A DNA stretch of 64,000 bases, taken from the NCBI GenBank assembly GCA_013146195.2, contig CM028384.1:70903990-70967989 (forward strand), given 5' to 3'. This document shows, piece by piece, positions 35,701 through 45,960 of the stretch. Under the pieces are notes generated by a model that saw only the letters and a list, made by a program, of their open reading frames with translations, did no database searches and was not told the origin of the DNA. Each line of letters opens with the position of its first letter. Position 1 is the stretch's first letter. The DNA comes from Codonopsis lanceolata (lineage: Eukaryota; Streptophyta; Magnoliopsida; Asterales; Campanulaceae). The position numbers and the translations under genes are program-made.

Positions 35701-36130
35701 AATGAGGCCCTTGTAGAGAGTAAGAGAGATTGGGAGGTTTCTAAGGGTGGTTGACCCTCTCTCCCTCTACCGTCGCCGATGATTTCACCCATCATAAACA
35801 TCAACAGCCCTTCCATTCAGAGACGGTTTTATTTATTTGATTAAATTAAACCCTTTGGCAAATACATATATTTCTTTTTCTTTTTCTTTTTTTCGTTTAA
35901 AGCGATGCCCCTGTGATGATACCTGCGGTGCATTTTACCCATGTTTACGATTTTCAGAGGCTGTGATGATATGTTTCTTCTGAGCAAATTGGACAATGGT
36001 GATCCGACCCGTATCTTGGCAGGGCAACCCTGATGGTATGTGAACACAGTTCTCACTCACATGCAACTGCGGATTGCAGCCATGGCGGAGGGGCAAATCT
36101 TGTCTGATTCCAACACATCTGAGCCTAATT
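35701..36130 (+). ncRNA. Structured ncRNA family, copy E
   Basis: Blocks: AATGAGGCC at 35701, hairpin AGGGTGGTTGACCCT near 35748, GCCGATGATTTC (35775-35786), AACAGCCCTT near 35803, GAGGCTGTGATGAT (35957-35970), AAATTGGACAA (35987-35997), TTGGCAGGGCAACCC (36016-36030), GCAGCCATGGCGG (36076-36088), TTGTCTGATT (36100-36109) and CATCTGAGCC near 36116. AATTGGACAA pairs with TTGTCTGATT in ten consecutive positions if G-U pairs are allowed, although both strands differ from the other copies. The terminal stem is weaker (GAGGCC against GAGCCTAATT). No clear TATA box was seen upstream. Confidence 0.7.
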
Positions 36131-36795
36131 ATTTTTCTTTCTTTTTCATATTGTAGATTTATCTTCCTTTCTTAGGTTTTATACAACTTCTTTTACCTTT
36201 TTTTAACATTTAGTAATTGGAAACAAATCTGGTTATGTGTTATGAAGATATCTTTATCAAATGGAATCTCATTTCATAAATAGAAAAAAAGAAAAAGAAA
36301 AAAGGATTAACTTCTTTCAATACAGTGATGACAGTGAAGAAATAAAGATTATTCTAAAGGAAAGCATTTCCAATCAAACAGAAAACTGAAAAGCAATAAA
36401 AAATCACTCCACTATTCATTTGAGTTCTAAAAGTATTTTTTTTTTATTTTTGATAAAAATTTAGGTAAAACGATCTTACGAATATTTTTTTGTAAAATTG
36501 ATCTTTTTTATTCGATCTATTGTATTTTATTGGGTTAAGTTGTAAAAAAGTAGAGTTTCATCTTACGAATTAAGATCCGTACGACGGTCTTACATGAACT
36601 TACTTTTTATTTTCACACTCATAATTCCAATTTCCAACTATGCAATTTCTAATTATCAAATTTATACTATAATATATTAAAGTTGGTGAAGATAAATTCT
36701 AATTGTGACATGTCACTCAACTTTTGATAGTGTTGAATCATTAAGCCTCTACATCGCTTGACTTGAGATTTTTTATTTTTTAGCTATTAGCTAAA
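36131..36795. other. Spacer downstream of ncRNA copy E
   Basis: AT-rich and non-coding; nothing recognisable. Confidence 0.5.
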
Positions 36796-37066
36796 AATAA
36801 TACTTTCTCCGTTTTTTAATTATCGTCGTCCTTTTCGCTTTTTTAAATGCGTTTTTTAATAATTGTCATTTTTCAAAACTTTCCTTTTCAGGAAAATATT
36901 TTTTTCGCTTTACCCTTATTTTTTCTACATACTTTAATTATAATCATATACTTAAGAGCATTAAAGAAAACCATACATTTCATCAATATTTATAGTACAG
37001 TCAATTATTTTTTCTTAAACGATGTGTCGGGTCAAAGTAGATAATATTTTGAAAATGGAGGGAATA
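36796..37066. mobile_element. Stowaway-like MITE
   Basis: ATACTTTCTCCGTTTTTTAATTATCG at the left and GATAATATTTTGAAAATGGAGGGAAT at the right are inverted. Confidence 0.55.
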
Positions 37067-37079
37067 ATCAATATGATAT

Positions 37080-37260
37080 TGTGATATTAATCATTTACTA
37101 TTAATCTCTTCTATTGTTAATAATAGTGAAACTCTTCTATAATAAGATTTTTATTACCAACATCATTTCTTAACCAATATGAGATAATATTACTTATATT
37201 GACATTGAGTGAGTATTTTACTTTAATAATCCACTTCTAACAACGATGTATCCAAAAGGC
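37080..37260. repeat. Minisatellite units (same family as 9820-11238)
   Basis: CTCTTCTATTGTTAATAATAGT and CATTTCTTAACCAATATGAGAT match the unit consensus. About two units. Confidence 0.55.
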
Positions 37261-37261
37261 A

Positions 37262-37640
37262 TTATCTAGGGGTGTCGAAGATAGCGTTACATGTAGGTCG
37301 TCGGAGTTGTTGTTCGGTGGTCATCTTGTCGTCGGTGATGGATATCGACTATATTATCACGTAAAATAAACAGTGAGTCGGTGAGGAAAGTCCCAAAAAA
37401 CCCTCGGCGTGTTCATCGACACTTAGTATGAAATAGAGAGCGTAGCCTCCAGAGTGCATGTGTGATTAAATCGAGAAGAAGAGAGAGCCCCACTACATGA
37501 AGAACAGGAGTTATTTATATATGAGGGAATGAATTTAGCTCGTTGTGCATGAGTCGGCCCAATCCTTTGGGCATTATACAAAATGATGGGCCATTATTAT
37601 TGAGGCGGATCCAAAATATACACATCAAACAACATACTTT
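37262..37640. repeat. Possible LTR fragment
   Basis: GC-richer than its flanks, with GAGAGCCCCACTACATGAAG and a TTATTTATATATGAGG leader-like region. It starts AGGGGTGTCGAAG after the minisatellite. No ORF or partner LTR. Weak call. Confidence 0.25.
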
Positions 37641-37682
37641 AAGTATTGATATCTTATTTATCCAAAATTCGATTTAGACAAA

Positions 37683-37912
37683 TAAATATTCTCTTCGTCC
37701 CCAAATTATTGTCCTACTTTTCTTTTTCGTTTGTGCTAAAATAATTGTCATTTTACCCTTACCTCTTCATCATACTTCAATTATGAGTCACATACACATG
37801 TACTTTAAAAGTAAGCGCACATCAAACTAATATTAATAATCAGGACAAATGTGTTTTTTAAACCGTGCGTGAAGCCCACCAAAGCGATAATTTAGGGACG
37901 GAGGAGTATATC
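37683..37912. mobile_element. Stowaway MITE
   Basis: ATATTCTCTTCGTCCCCAAATTA at the left and ATAATTTAGGGACGGAGGAGTAT at the right are clear inverted ends. Confidence 0.75.
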
Positions 37913-38029
37913 ATTTTGATGATCTCACCGAATATAACATATTTGCACATTTATCTTTGCCAACAAACAAATAACACGTAAAGAAATTTGTACCTCAAGT
38001 TACACAATTTTTTTTTACTGAAAACACTA

Positions 38030-38620
38030 ATTTTCAACAAGTATTAGGTGAGTACTTTAATGATTTCTAAAATCAACATTAATTTATAATCATGTAATAC
38101 TATAATTACCAATAAAAGCGATGTAACAAATATTGGTTGAAAATTGATGTTGGTTTAAAAAATATTTAGATAAATGACTTTTATTAAACTTACAAAATAA
38201 GATATAATGTTCACAATTGTTAGAAGTTGATATTGGCTTTAAAAGTTTTTATGCAAAATATTACCAATAAAAATATTTTATTCCTCATTGGTTACAAAAA
38301 AATATTTTAGTTTAAAAGTTTTTAGATAAATTATTTTACTAACACTAGAAGAAATGTATCCCATATTAAATAGAAAATAATGTTGGTTTCAAAAATCTTA
38401 AGATAAAAGACTTCTACTATTATTATTAATAGAATGGATGCATCTCATATTCGTTAAAAAGTGATGCTGGTTTCAAAAGTTTTAAGAAAAAATATTTCTA
38501 CTATTATGATTAATATAATAGATGTATGTTTCAAAAGTGTTAAAATAAAAGACTTACTATTAAATATTTCTACTAGAAAAAATGTATCTCACATTAAATA
38601 GAAAATAATGTTGTTTTTTT
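38030..38620. repeat. Minisatellite, inverted orientation
   Basis: Reverse-complement units of the 9820-11238 repeat: CTCATATTCGTTAAAAAGTGATGCTGGTTTCAAAAG and similar units about 75 bp apart, at least six. Confidence 0.65.
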
Positions 38621-38639
38621 TTGTTAAATAATGCCTCTA

Positions 38640-38942
38640 TGTACTGATTTTTTTAATACTTTTCGGTTTTAAAATGATTTTTTTTGTTAATTTTTTTATT
38701 TATAAATTAATTTATTATTATATGAAATATATTAAATAATGTTAAATAAATTTATTTATTGAGAAGTATAACAATAAGATTGAAGTATAAAATTAATGAG
38801 GTGATAGTGGGACCCAATTAAGAAGATGTTAAGAAGTTATATAACGAAAAGATATATTTTTAAGTGGGTTAAAAAAAATGTGTAAGTGACAATAAGACAC
38901 AATTAAGAAGATGTATAAAGAGAGTAAACATTGGTGATGCTC
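38640..38942 (-). mobile_element. Harbinger-derived MITE or end fragment
   Basis: Its right end ACATTGGTGATGCTCTTA, read on the minus strand, aligns with the left end of the full-length Harbinger at 49573 and stays similar for about 280 bp (TCTTAATTGTGTCTTA, TGGGTCC, AAATAAATTTATTTMAC). It is therefore related to, and probably mobilised by, that element. Confidence 0.7.
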
Positions 38943-39162
38943 TTATACGCCGCTATAATAATCGTTATATAATCCTTAATTATTAGACTTTTTAAACATG
39001 TTCTCTTGAAATAGAACATATAAATTATTATAAAATTAATAAAAAATAAAATAAGGATAATTATTTTGAAACGAAATGAGTAAAATTTTAGTGCCATCGT
39101 GCAATCTTTGCACTAAAGGGTTGGAGATGGTCTAACTAGTAACTAGTGGTAGTGGAATGAAA

Positions 39163-39169
39163 TATAAAA
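39163..39169 (+). promoter_or_regulatory. TATA box of ncRNA copy F
   Basis: AATATAAAATT, 70 bp before AATGAGGCT. Less sharp than in B, D and G because of the AT-rich surroundings. Confidence 0.4.
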
Positions 39170-39232
39170 TTTGGTGGAGCTATAAGAAAGAGACAACCTC
39201 AAACCAATTGAGGGTGAAAAGATGCTCAAAAG

Positions 39233-39681
39233 AATGAGGCTCATCGGTTTTTGGCTGGGAGAAGGGATGTTTCTAAAGGGTTGTTACCCCTCCCTGCCGA
39301 ACTGATTCAATCAAGGATATGATCGGATCCTAACTTGATCCATCATTTGAATTTTGAGCCGATGATTTCTTGATCCGACGACGAAAAACAACAGCCCTTT
39401 CAGTTCCCCAGAACAAAGCCAAAATAATGGAAATAATAATAATAATAATAATCGGTGTTGTTGCTGTTCTTGCTTTTAGGATAAACTACACCAGACGACC
39501 TGTATGTGTTGAAGTCTGCGAGGCTATGAGGATAGATTGTATGAGCAAATCGGGCATTGAGATCTGATCCGTATCTTGGCGGGGTAACCCGGACGGTATG
39601 CGAGAGAGTATGAAACTGAGGTTGCAGCCATGGCGGATTCAGACAACACTTTGCCCGATTCATAAAGATCTGAGCCTAATT
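39233..39681 (+). ncRNA. Structured ncRNA family, copy F
   Basis: Blocks: AATGAGGCTCA at 39233, apical hairpin GGGTTGTTACCC near 39279, GCCGATGATTTC (39358-39369), ACAGCCCTTT near 39391, AAATCGGGCA (39547-39556), TTGGCGGGGTAACCCGGACG (from 39576), GCAGCCATGGCGG (39624-39636), TGCCCGATT (39652-39660) and AGATCTGAGCC near 39667. AAATCGGGCA and TGCCCGATT pair perfectly over nine bases. The second box is degraded to GGCTATGAGGA. This copy has a longer 5' section before GCCGATGATTTC, with an extra hairpin (TGATCGGATCC with GATCCATCA-like sequence). Confidence 0.72.
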
Positions 39682-40850
39682 TCTTTCTCTCACACATCTC
39701 ATAACGTTTTGTTCTCATATGAAATTCTCTTAAAACCTCTTTGTATCTTTTTGCAGATCCGAATTAGCTTCTTTTATTATTATTATTTTTTGTCAAAATG
39801 TTTGGGTTTGAAATTTGTTTAGTAAAGGGTAGAATCTATATATCTATATAAATGTAGTTAAAAAATAATAACATTCCTTCAAAATTTGTTTTTAAAAAAT
39901 AGAAAGTTATTTTTATGTAATAAAATTGGTGGACCATGTATTGAGAACATAAATATGTTTATATATTAATTGATTATATGTGTTTTAAATTTTAATCAAT
40001 CAAATACTACTTTAAAATGTGAAAATCAAATATTTATTAGAATATAAAACCAAATATCGTATTGGAATATGAACAAGCTTCTAATGATTTAAAAATACAA
40101 TTAAAAAAATATTTGAACACCATCAATATCTTAATTTTATTGTTTATTTTACATGTTAACAAAATCGTGATCAATTTTTTAATAATATTTTATATGTTAA
40201 AAATTTGTGGTTTTATAGAAAATAAAAAAAGACGAACTTAATTAACCGGTTTCAACCAACATATATTATAAAAATCTTTAAAAAATATTTTTATGTAAAA
40301 GCAAAATAATTCATACAAAAGTATGTTTATTCAAATATTAGAAACAAAAATAATTAAAAAACAAACAATTATTTAAATTCAACTCGAGCATGTAGGTCAA
40401 ACAAAAAAACCTTGAAAATTAACCAACGAACCAAGTTGCAACAAATCTGAATTAGATTTTTTTGTAAAAATATTACTATTTGTTTGGTTTTTAATGCTCA
40501 ATTCCCCAAATCTAATCATTTTTGTATTTAAAAAATCAACTAATATTTTAATGTGTTTTTTTCACCAACTAATCAGTAAAGAGCTTCGACATCACATTGT
40601 AGGAGATAAATTTTGAATGTAAGTAATGTTGGAAACAAAATAAATATTTCAATAATGTCATTGTCTCCATCAACAAAACCAAGAACATCATATCTAGATG
40701 TCGGAAAAATAAAAAAATAAAATGAAAAAAAATAACTTGATCAAAAAAATATAATTTATTTTGAAATACTACTTAACGTACCTAAATCCTAATTACAATT
40801 GCAGAGACGACTTATTGACATATTTGAAACCAAATTACACATCTAATGAA
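39682..40850. other. AT-rich spacer downstream of ncRNA copy F
   Basis: No coding region, inverted repeat or recognisable element seen. Confidence 0.5.
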
Positions 40851-41174
40851 ATGTGATCACGACAAAGTTATGATGACCCTATCTTTTGTAAGCGTAATCA
40901 ATGATGCGACGTGGATTAGAATGCGCGCGTCTTGTAAAGATGAGCAGCGCCGTTAAAGAGTCGAGGTTGCCCGACTTAAACCCTCATGCGTAAGAATGAG
41001 ATTTCTGGTGGTATGAAGTGTAAAATATTTCTTCTTTTTGTAAATGTAGGGAATGTTCCTTATTTATAACTGAATGGACGGTGAGGTGGGGCTTTTCTAT
41101 TCGTGAGAGTGATGCGGCCTCTCGTCAATGCTTTGATGACGCGTCAGATGATAGGAGTGGTAGGACTGTACGCT

Positions 41175-41282
41175 TATCGGGGGAGTGGTTGGTTGTGTGG
41201 CAGCATTTTTAGCGCACGACAAGGTCCTATCGGGGGAGTGGTTGGTTGTGTATGGCAGCATTTCTAGCGCACGACAAGGTTC
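41175..41282 (+). repeat. 53-bp tandem duplication
   Basis: ATCGGGGGAGTGGTTGGTTG...CATTT.TAGCGCACGACAAGGT occurs twice in tandem in the LTR-like region, about 53 bp apart. Confidence 0.85.
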
Positions 41283-42252
41283 TTGTCAGAGCTGCCATAC
41301 CCTGATTGCCTCATCCCTTTTTAGGTCGACTGTTGGCGAAACCGAGCTGACCTTGCTATTGTCGAGGCCGAGCTATACTAGTCTTGTGCTTAAGTGGGTA
41401 GGAACAGCTGGACGTACCAATCCGTCTTTAAACAACCATTGCTAGGCCGAGGTAAACCCTCCTTAGCTTATCTGAATCTCTTGTCAGTCGACTCACTAAT
41501 GGTGGGACCCAAATGGTCCCCTCTGAGGCTATCTCATGTAGAAATCCTTCAGTAGCCCCCTACTTCTCGGGGCAATTGCCAGTTTTTAGATCGATAAGTA
41601 AAGCAAGCAGGCGTCGAGGCTCGTCTCTCGTCCTTTTGTCTCGGCACAAATGGTGACTTCGAATTTGTTCAGTTCAGGTGGGAAATGAAGTGGCAAATGG
41701 TTATGATTGTTTCCCTCTTTAATGCAGTCAGAACATTAAATTTTGGTTTGTCCTTTCAAATTTTGAATTTACTGTTTGTGCCGCCCTTTAGGAGAAATGA
41801 AAATATTGGGCGGGAAACGAAGGGATGTGGGTTACCCGTTGAAAGCGGGTGACCCGGGTCCAAGCGCAACGTCGTTTTGGATCAGTACTTATGCCTTTTC
41901 CTTTTTTCCCCATTTTAACTCTTACCTTTTTACTTCTCTTCTTCTGTTTCTTCCTTGATTTCAGGTGAATTCCAGGGAGTTTTTACTAGGTGTTTCAGTG
42001 ATTTTCTCGGCTACTTTACGTTTTGCAGGTGTGTTTTCTTTCTTCTTCCTTTGACATCCTTTGAATCATTTTCCTTTTGGTCATCGGTTTTTTGTCACGG
42101 CTGTTGTTTCTTCCTTTTCTAACACCGTTCTTCCAGTGACCTTTTGTGTTTTCAGGAGGTTTTTGTCATTTTTCCGGTGGCACAGAATCCTTTCGTCGTA
42201 ATACGGTATTTCCTTTCTTCTTTTTTTTTTTCCTTTTACTGTTCTGTTAAAA

Positions 42253-42852
42253 ATGTCTCGACATAGGTTTCCTCGTAATGTGTCTTTGTCTTCGACATCT
42301 AGTAGTTCTTCGGGTTCCCCTGAATTGATAGATTACTGGAACAAGTTTTTAGCAAAGAACAGTCTTTTCGTGAAACCCTTGTCGATTAGGAGTCTTTTGC
42401 CTGGTAGTGTTAGGACAAATGCGGACCTACTATGCCAGACCGAGGAGGAGGTTGATTCTCCTGCCGAGGCTGTGCCATCTTCCTTAGATCCTGAGGCCGG
42501 CGGGTTTACTTTTAACGTGTCTCACATCGAGGAAATTACAGTTTACCGTACCACTTATGTAGAGGACACCCTTGATCCCCCTAGTTCAGACCTTTCTTCC
42601 CTTTGTTCCGTTTCCTCTGTTGATTCTACTGGTGAGATGTCGTTTTAGAGTCTATTTTTGGCAAACCGCAAAACAAGAGACCCATATATAGGCAGTTTCG
42701 GGGTAAATGGGTAGCTGTTACTCCTGGGCAAGCGAGGTTTGTTTTTGCGAGCTCGGGAGTGAAGTTCAGCTCTCACTGGAAATTCTGTGATGATTTTTTT
42801 CTCACTCGTGAGTATCCTATGAAGGTTTTCTGGGAAAAGGTCGTCTTTGTTT
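42253..42852 (+). pseudogene. Gag-like protein of a gypsy-type transposon, 5' part
   Basis: The frame starts MSRHRFPRNVSLSSTSSS and runs 131 codons to a stop at 42648. It then continues in another frame as RPIYRQFRGKWVAVTPGQAR, then FSSHWKFCDDFFLTREYP. The latter resembles the 'putative gypsy-type transposon' (Transposase_28-like) domain common in plant gag-related proteins. The frame is interrupted by a frameshift near 42645 and by the MITE at 42854. Further pieces lie around 43805-44130 (VESSRWWKFEVLERKPHDLQ) and 44488-44940 (Ser/Pro/Lys-rich, then a region ending at a splice-like GGTATCATTC). Family assignment is by feel for the motif, not by a search. Confidence 0.5.
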
Positions 42853-42853
42853 G

Positions 42854-43004
42854 GAGTCCAGATCTCATGTACCACTTGTGTGTACCATTGGTGTACCACT
42901 TTTCATCTCAACCATTACATCCCAATCATTGCATCTTAACCAATGGTTTAGATGAAAAGTGGTACACCAGTGGTACACACAAGTGGTACAGGAGATCTGG
43001 ACTC
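42854..43004. mobile_element. Foldback MITE with perfect 9-bp target duplication
   Basis: Begins GAGTCCAGATCTCATGTACC and ends GGTACAGGAGATCTGGACTC. The arms are almost perfectly complementary for about 50 bp. CTTTGTTTG flanks both sides (42845-42853 and 43005-43013). A 9-bp duplication points to the Mutator superfamily. Near-identity of the arms suggests a young insertion. Confidence 0.88.
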
Positions 43005-43055
43005 CTTTGTTTGAGTCTAATAACCAAAATTTTCACCACGGAGAGAGTTTTGCAC

Positions 43056-43791
43056 TATCACCACGCGGAGAGGGTACTGCGAAATCATTAAGCCGAGAGA
43101 ATGACGGGCAGTGGTAAAGCATGAGGTCCCTGGGTTAGGGAGCGAGAAAAGCTCTCATTATCTTCAGCCTTTCAAGGATGACATAAGCTCTCAGCATATA
43201 ACCGAGTGGGCCCAGGCATACGGTTTCATTATTTCTGAAGGTCGGCCCTAGACCCAACCTTAGGTCTCTACGAGCTGCGCCAACTTCACGGGCATGTGGG
43301 CTTCTATCTGAGTTTTTTTTTCTCGAGTTATCGGGATTGCGGCTTCCTCTCGATCCCTTTATCTGCGTGGATCTAACTCCTAATCTGACTAGAGCAATGG
43401 TCTCTTTCATCGTTTGCACTAGGTATCACCACGCGGAGAGGGTACTGCGAAATCATTAAGCCTAGAGAATGACGGGCAATGGTGAAGCATGAGGTCCCTG
43501 GGTTAGGGAACGAGAAAAGCTTTCATTATCTTCAGCCTTTCAAGAATGACATAAGCTCTCAGCATATATATAACCGAGTAGGCCCAGGCATACGGTTTCG
43601 TTATTTCTGAGGGTCGGCCCCAGACCCAACCTTAGGTCTCTACGAGCTGCGCCAACTTCACGGGCATGTGGGCTTCTATCTGAGTTTTTTTCGAGTCATC
43701 GGGATTGCGGCTTCCTCTCGATCCCTTTATATGTGTGGATCTAACTCCTAATCTGACTAGAGCCATGGTCTCTTTCATCGTTTGAACTAGG
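43056..43791 (+). repeat. 368-bp tandem duplication
   Basis: The stretch starting TATCACCACGCGGAGAGG at 43056 repeats at 43424 with only scattered differences, including a short TA expansion. It interrupts the gag-like gene. Confidence 0.9.
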
Positions 43792-45499
43792 TAGAAGGGG
43801 TTCGAGCCATCCTTGTCTTTGTTATGTTACTACTACAAGGTGAGTGTCTCCATGGATCACTTAACCTGTTTGAGGCATGCTTAAGGGTTCCCCATTCTGG
43901 CCAGTTTCGATAATAAGGATCATCGTTGGTCCGACAAAGTTATCCTCGTGGAGTCAAGTCGATGGTGGAAATTTGAGGTCCTTGAAAGGAAACCTCATGA
44001 TCTACAGAAGACTAAGAAGTTAAGTTCAAGTGATTTGGCCATCAAGCATGCCATCGAAGCCCTCTTGCTTGGCACCGAGAGGGAGCAAGTTCGCTGCTAT
44101 AACTAGAAGACCATTGTGGGATATGAAACATTGCTCTCGAAGCTTGGGATTTCAGCTGTCGAGTTTGATGGAGTAGAGAGAGCTTTCCCCTCTTTAGAGT
44201 ACGTGAGTTGAGATGGCTGGACTCTTCACCGGGACCTCGTTTTTGGCTCGGAGTGTTTAGAGCGCAGGGGGAAAGATGAGCCTGGCTACTTTGTGCGAGG
44301 TCGATGTTTCTCTATTCCGTTTGTTTCTTTCTTTTATGCGAATCTTGTTTTACTGTCTCTGATGTAAGCTTCTTTATATGGCAGATATGAAATCACGTTC
44401 AAAGATGACGGTTAGGCTGCAAATAAGGCTGGGGGAAAGAGAAAAAAGCTGAAGTCTCTGTAAGAGCGGACTGGCGAAGCTCTGCCGATGATCGAGGCGT
44501 ACGGAGGCGTTAGTAAAATAATTGATGTACCTCTGCCCTCTTCAAAGGCCAAGAGGGGAGGGAACTCGACGGGGGCTTCCAAGCCGAAGAGACAAAAAAC
44601 TAGGTTCGTGGATATGGATGTTCCTACCGAGGAAACAATTATAGCCGAGACCACAGCTCTGCCCGAGGATACATCCACTGATGTTGAGTCTACCCATCCC
44701 TCTACTGGTGCCGCCTCGCCATGAGCATCGATGGAGGAGGATAACAAGTTCATGCTCGAGTTTTTTCTCAGACTCGCGAGTCGTAATTGTCCTTCTGATA
44801 CTGGCTTTAGGCACAGGTTGTTGTGCCCGTTTATAACTCAGGAATCTATCAAAGGCACTGCTTCGCTTTTGAATGACAAGGTCATTGATCTGACCGGAAT
44901 TGCCATGAATCAGGTATCATTCTTATTTTCGAGTTTTCTTTAGATGTACTCGAAGGATCTATTATTTTTCTGAATTGTTCTGTTTTCTTTCTGCTTGGCA
45001 TTATGTTTGGCTCCTTCTTTGATAGAGTCAACCGTTACTCTTGAGCTCTAACCGGTCTGAAGCAGCTGCTTAGGGAGAAGACTACCTAGATAGCGCAAGA
45101 GAAGCTATTTGGAGCCAAAGCTACCGAGCTAGATCAACCTGTCTCAGAGAAGAGCAAGGTAGAGGAAAATTAATGTTGCCTCCCTAGTTCAGGAGAATGC
45201 CAACTTTAAGGCTGAGATGGACGTTTTTTCGGGAAAAAATCATATAATCAACAATTTCATAGTTGGCGAAGAGCATGAAGACTGAGGAGGCTAGGATTCA
45301 AAGTGAGAAATCTAAGGGATCTTCCCAATAGTTCTTCTGTTTTACTTATCGTAGCTTTTGCCTGTAAACAATCTTGATGCACTATATTTTTGTATAGCTT
45401 GTAAAGTAGTTTGGCCTCGTTGAAAGGTTCTTTATATTTACAGAATGATGAGTAATGTATGTCTGTTTAGGTGTACTTATATACGTGTATGAAATGTTT

Positions 45500-45845
45500 A
45501 CATAGGTGCAGTAGAATGGGCACCAGGGCCTTGTTTTTCCTCGTCATGCGAGGACATTGAATGGGCGTTTGGACCTGGTTTTTCCTCGCCCTGTGAGGGT
45601 ATTTAAATGAGCGATAGGGCCTTGTTCTTCCTCGGCGTGCGAGATCATTGAATGGGCGTTTGGGCCTGGTTCTTTCTCGGCGTGCGAGGGTATTGAATGG
45701 ACGCTAGGGCCTTGTTCTTCCTCGGCGTGCAAGGTCATTGAATGGGCGTTAGGGCCTTGTTCTTCCTCGACATACGAAGGCGTTGAATAGGCACTAAGGC
45801 CTTGTTTTTCCTCGGCATGAGAGGGTATTAAATGGGTTCTAGGGA
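45500..45845 (+). repeat. ~48-bp minisatellite
   Basis: Six to seven imperfect units of GGCGTTTGGGCCTTGTTCTT, CCTCGGCGTGCGAGGTCATTGAAT. The minus-strand frame 45544-45738 merely reads the repeat (HAEEEQGP). Confidence 0.9.
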
Positions 45846-45960
45846 ATAATGTCAGCTAGTGAATAGTGTCAGGTGATGCATGGCGTCTGCGAAAGCTTTG
45901 GTCAGTTGGAAGAAACCGTTAATGTTTGCTTTAGCAAAATAAAGCAGGTGATGTTAACTT

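Larger units (their letters stand above)
40860..45845 (+). mobile_element. Decayed Ty3-gypsy-type element with gag-like gene
   Basis: A GC-richer block with an LTR-like leader (40860-41990; TATTTATAAC near 41060), a gag-like reading frame, a MITE and a 368-bp duplication. Further gag-like fragments follow, then a terminal minisatellite. I saw no reverse transcriptase or integrase. Boundaries are approximate. Confidence 0.5.

Noticed and set aside
45505..45845. CRISPR-like array
   Set aside because: Units are contiguous degenerate minisatellite repeats without unique spacers, in a plant retroelement.
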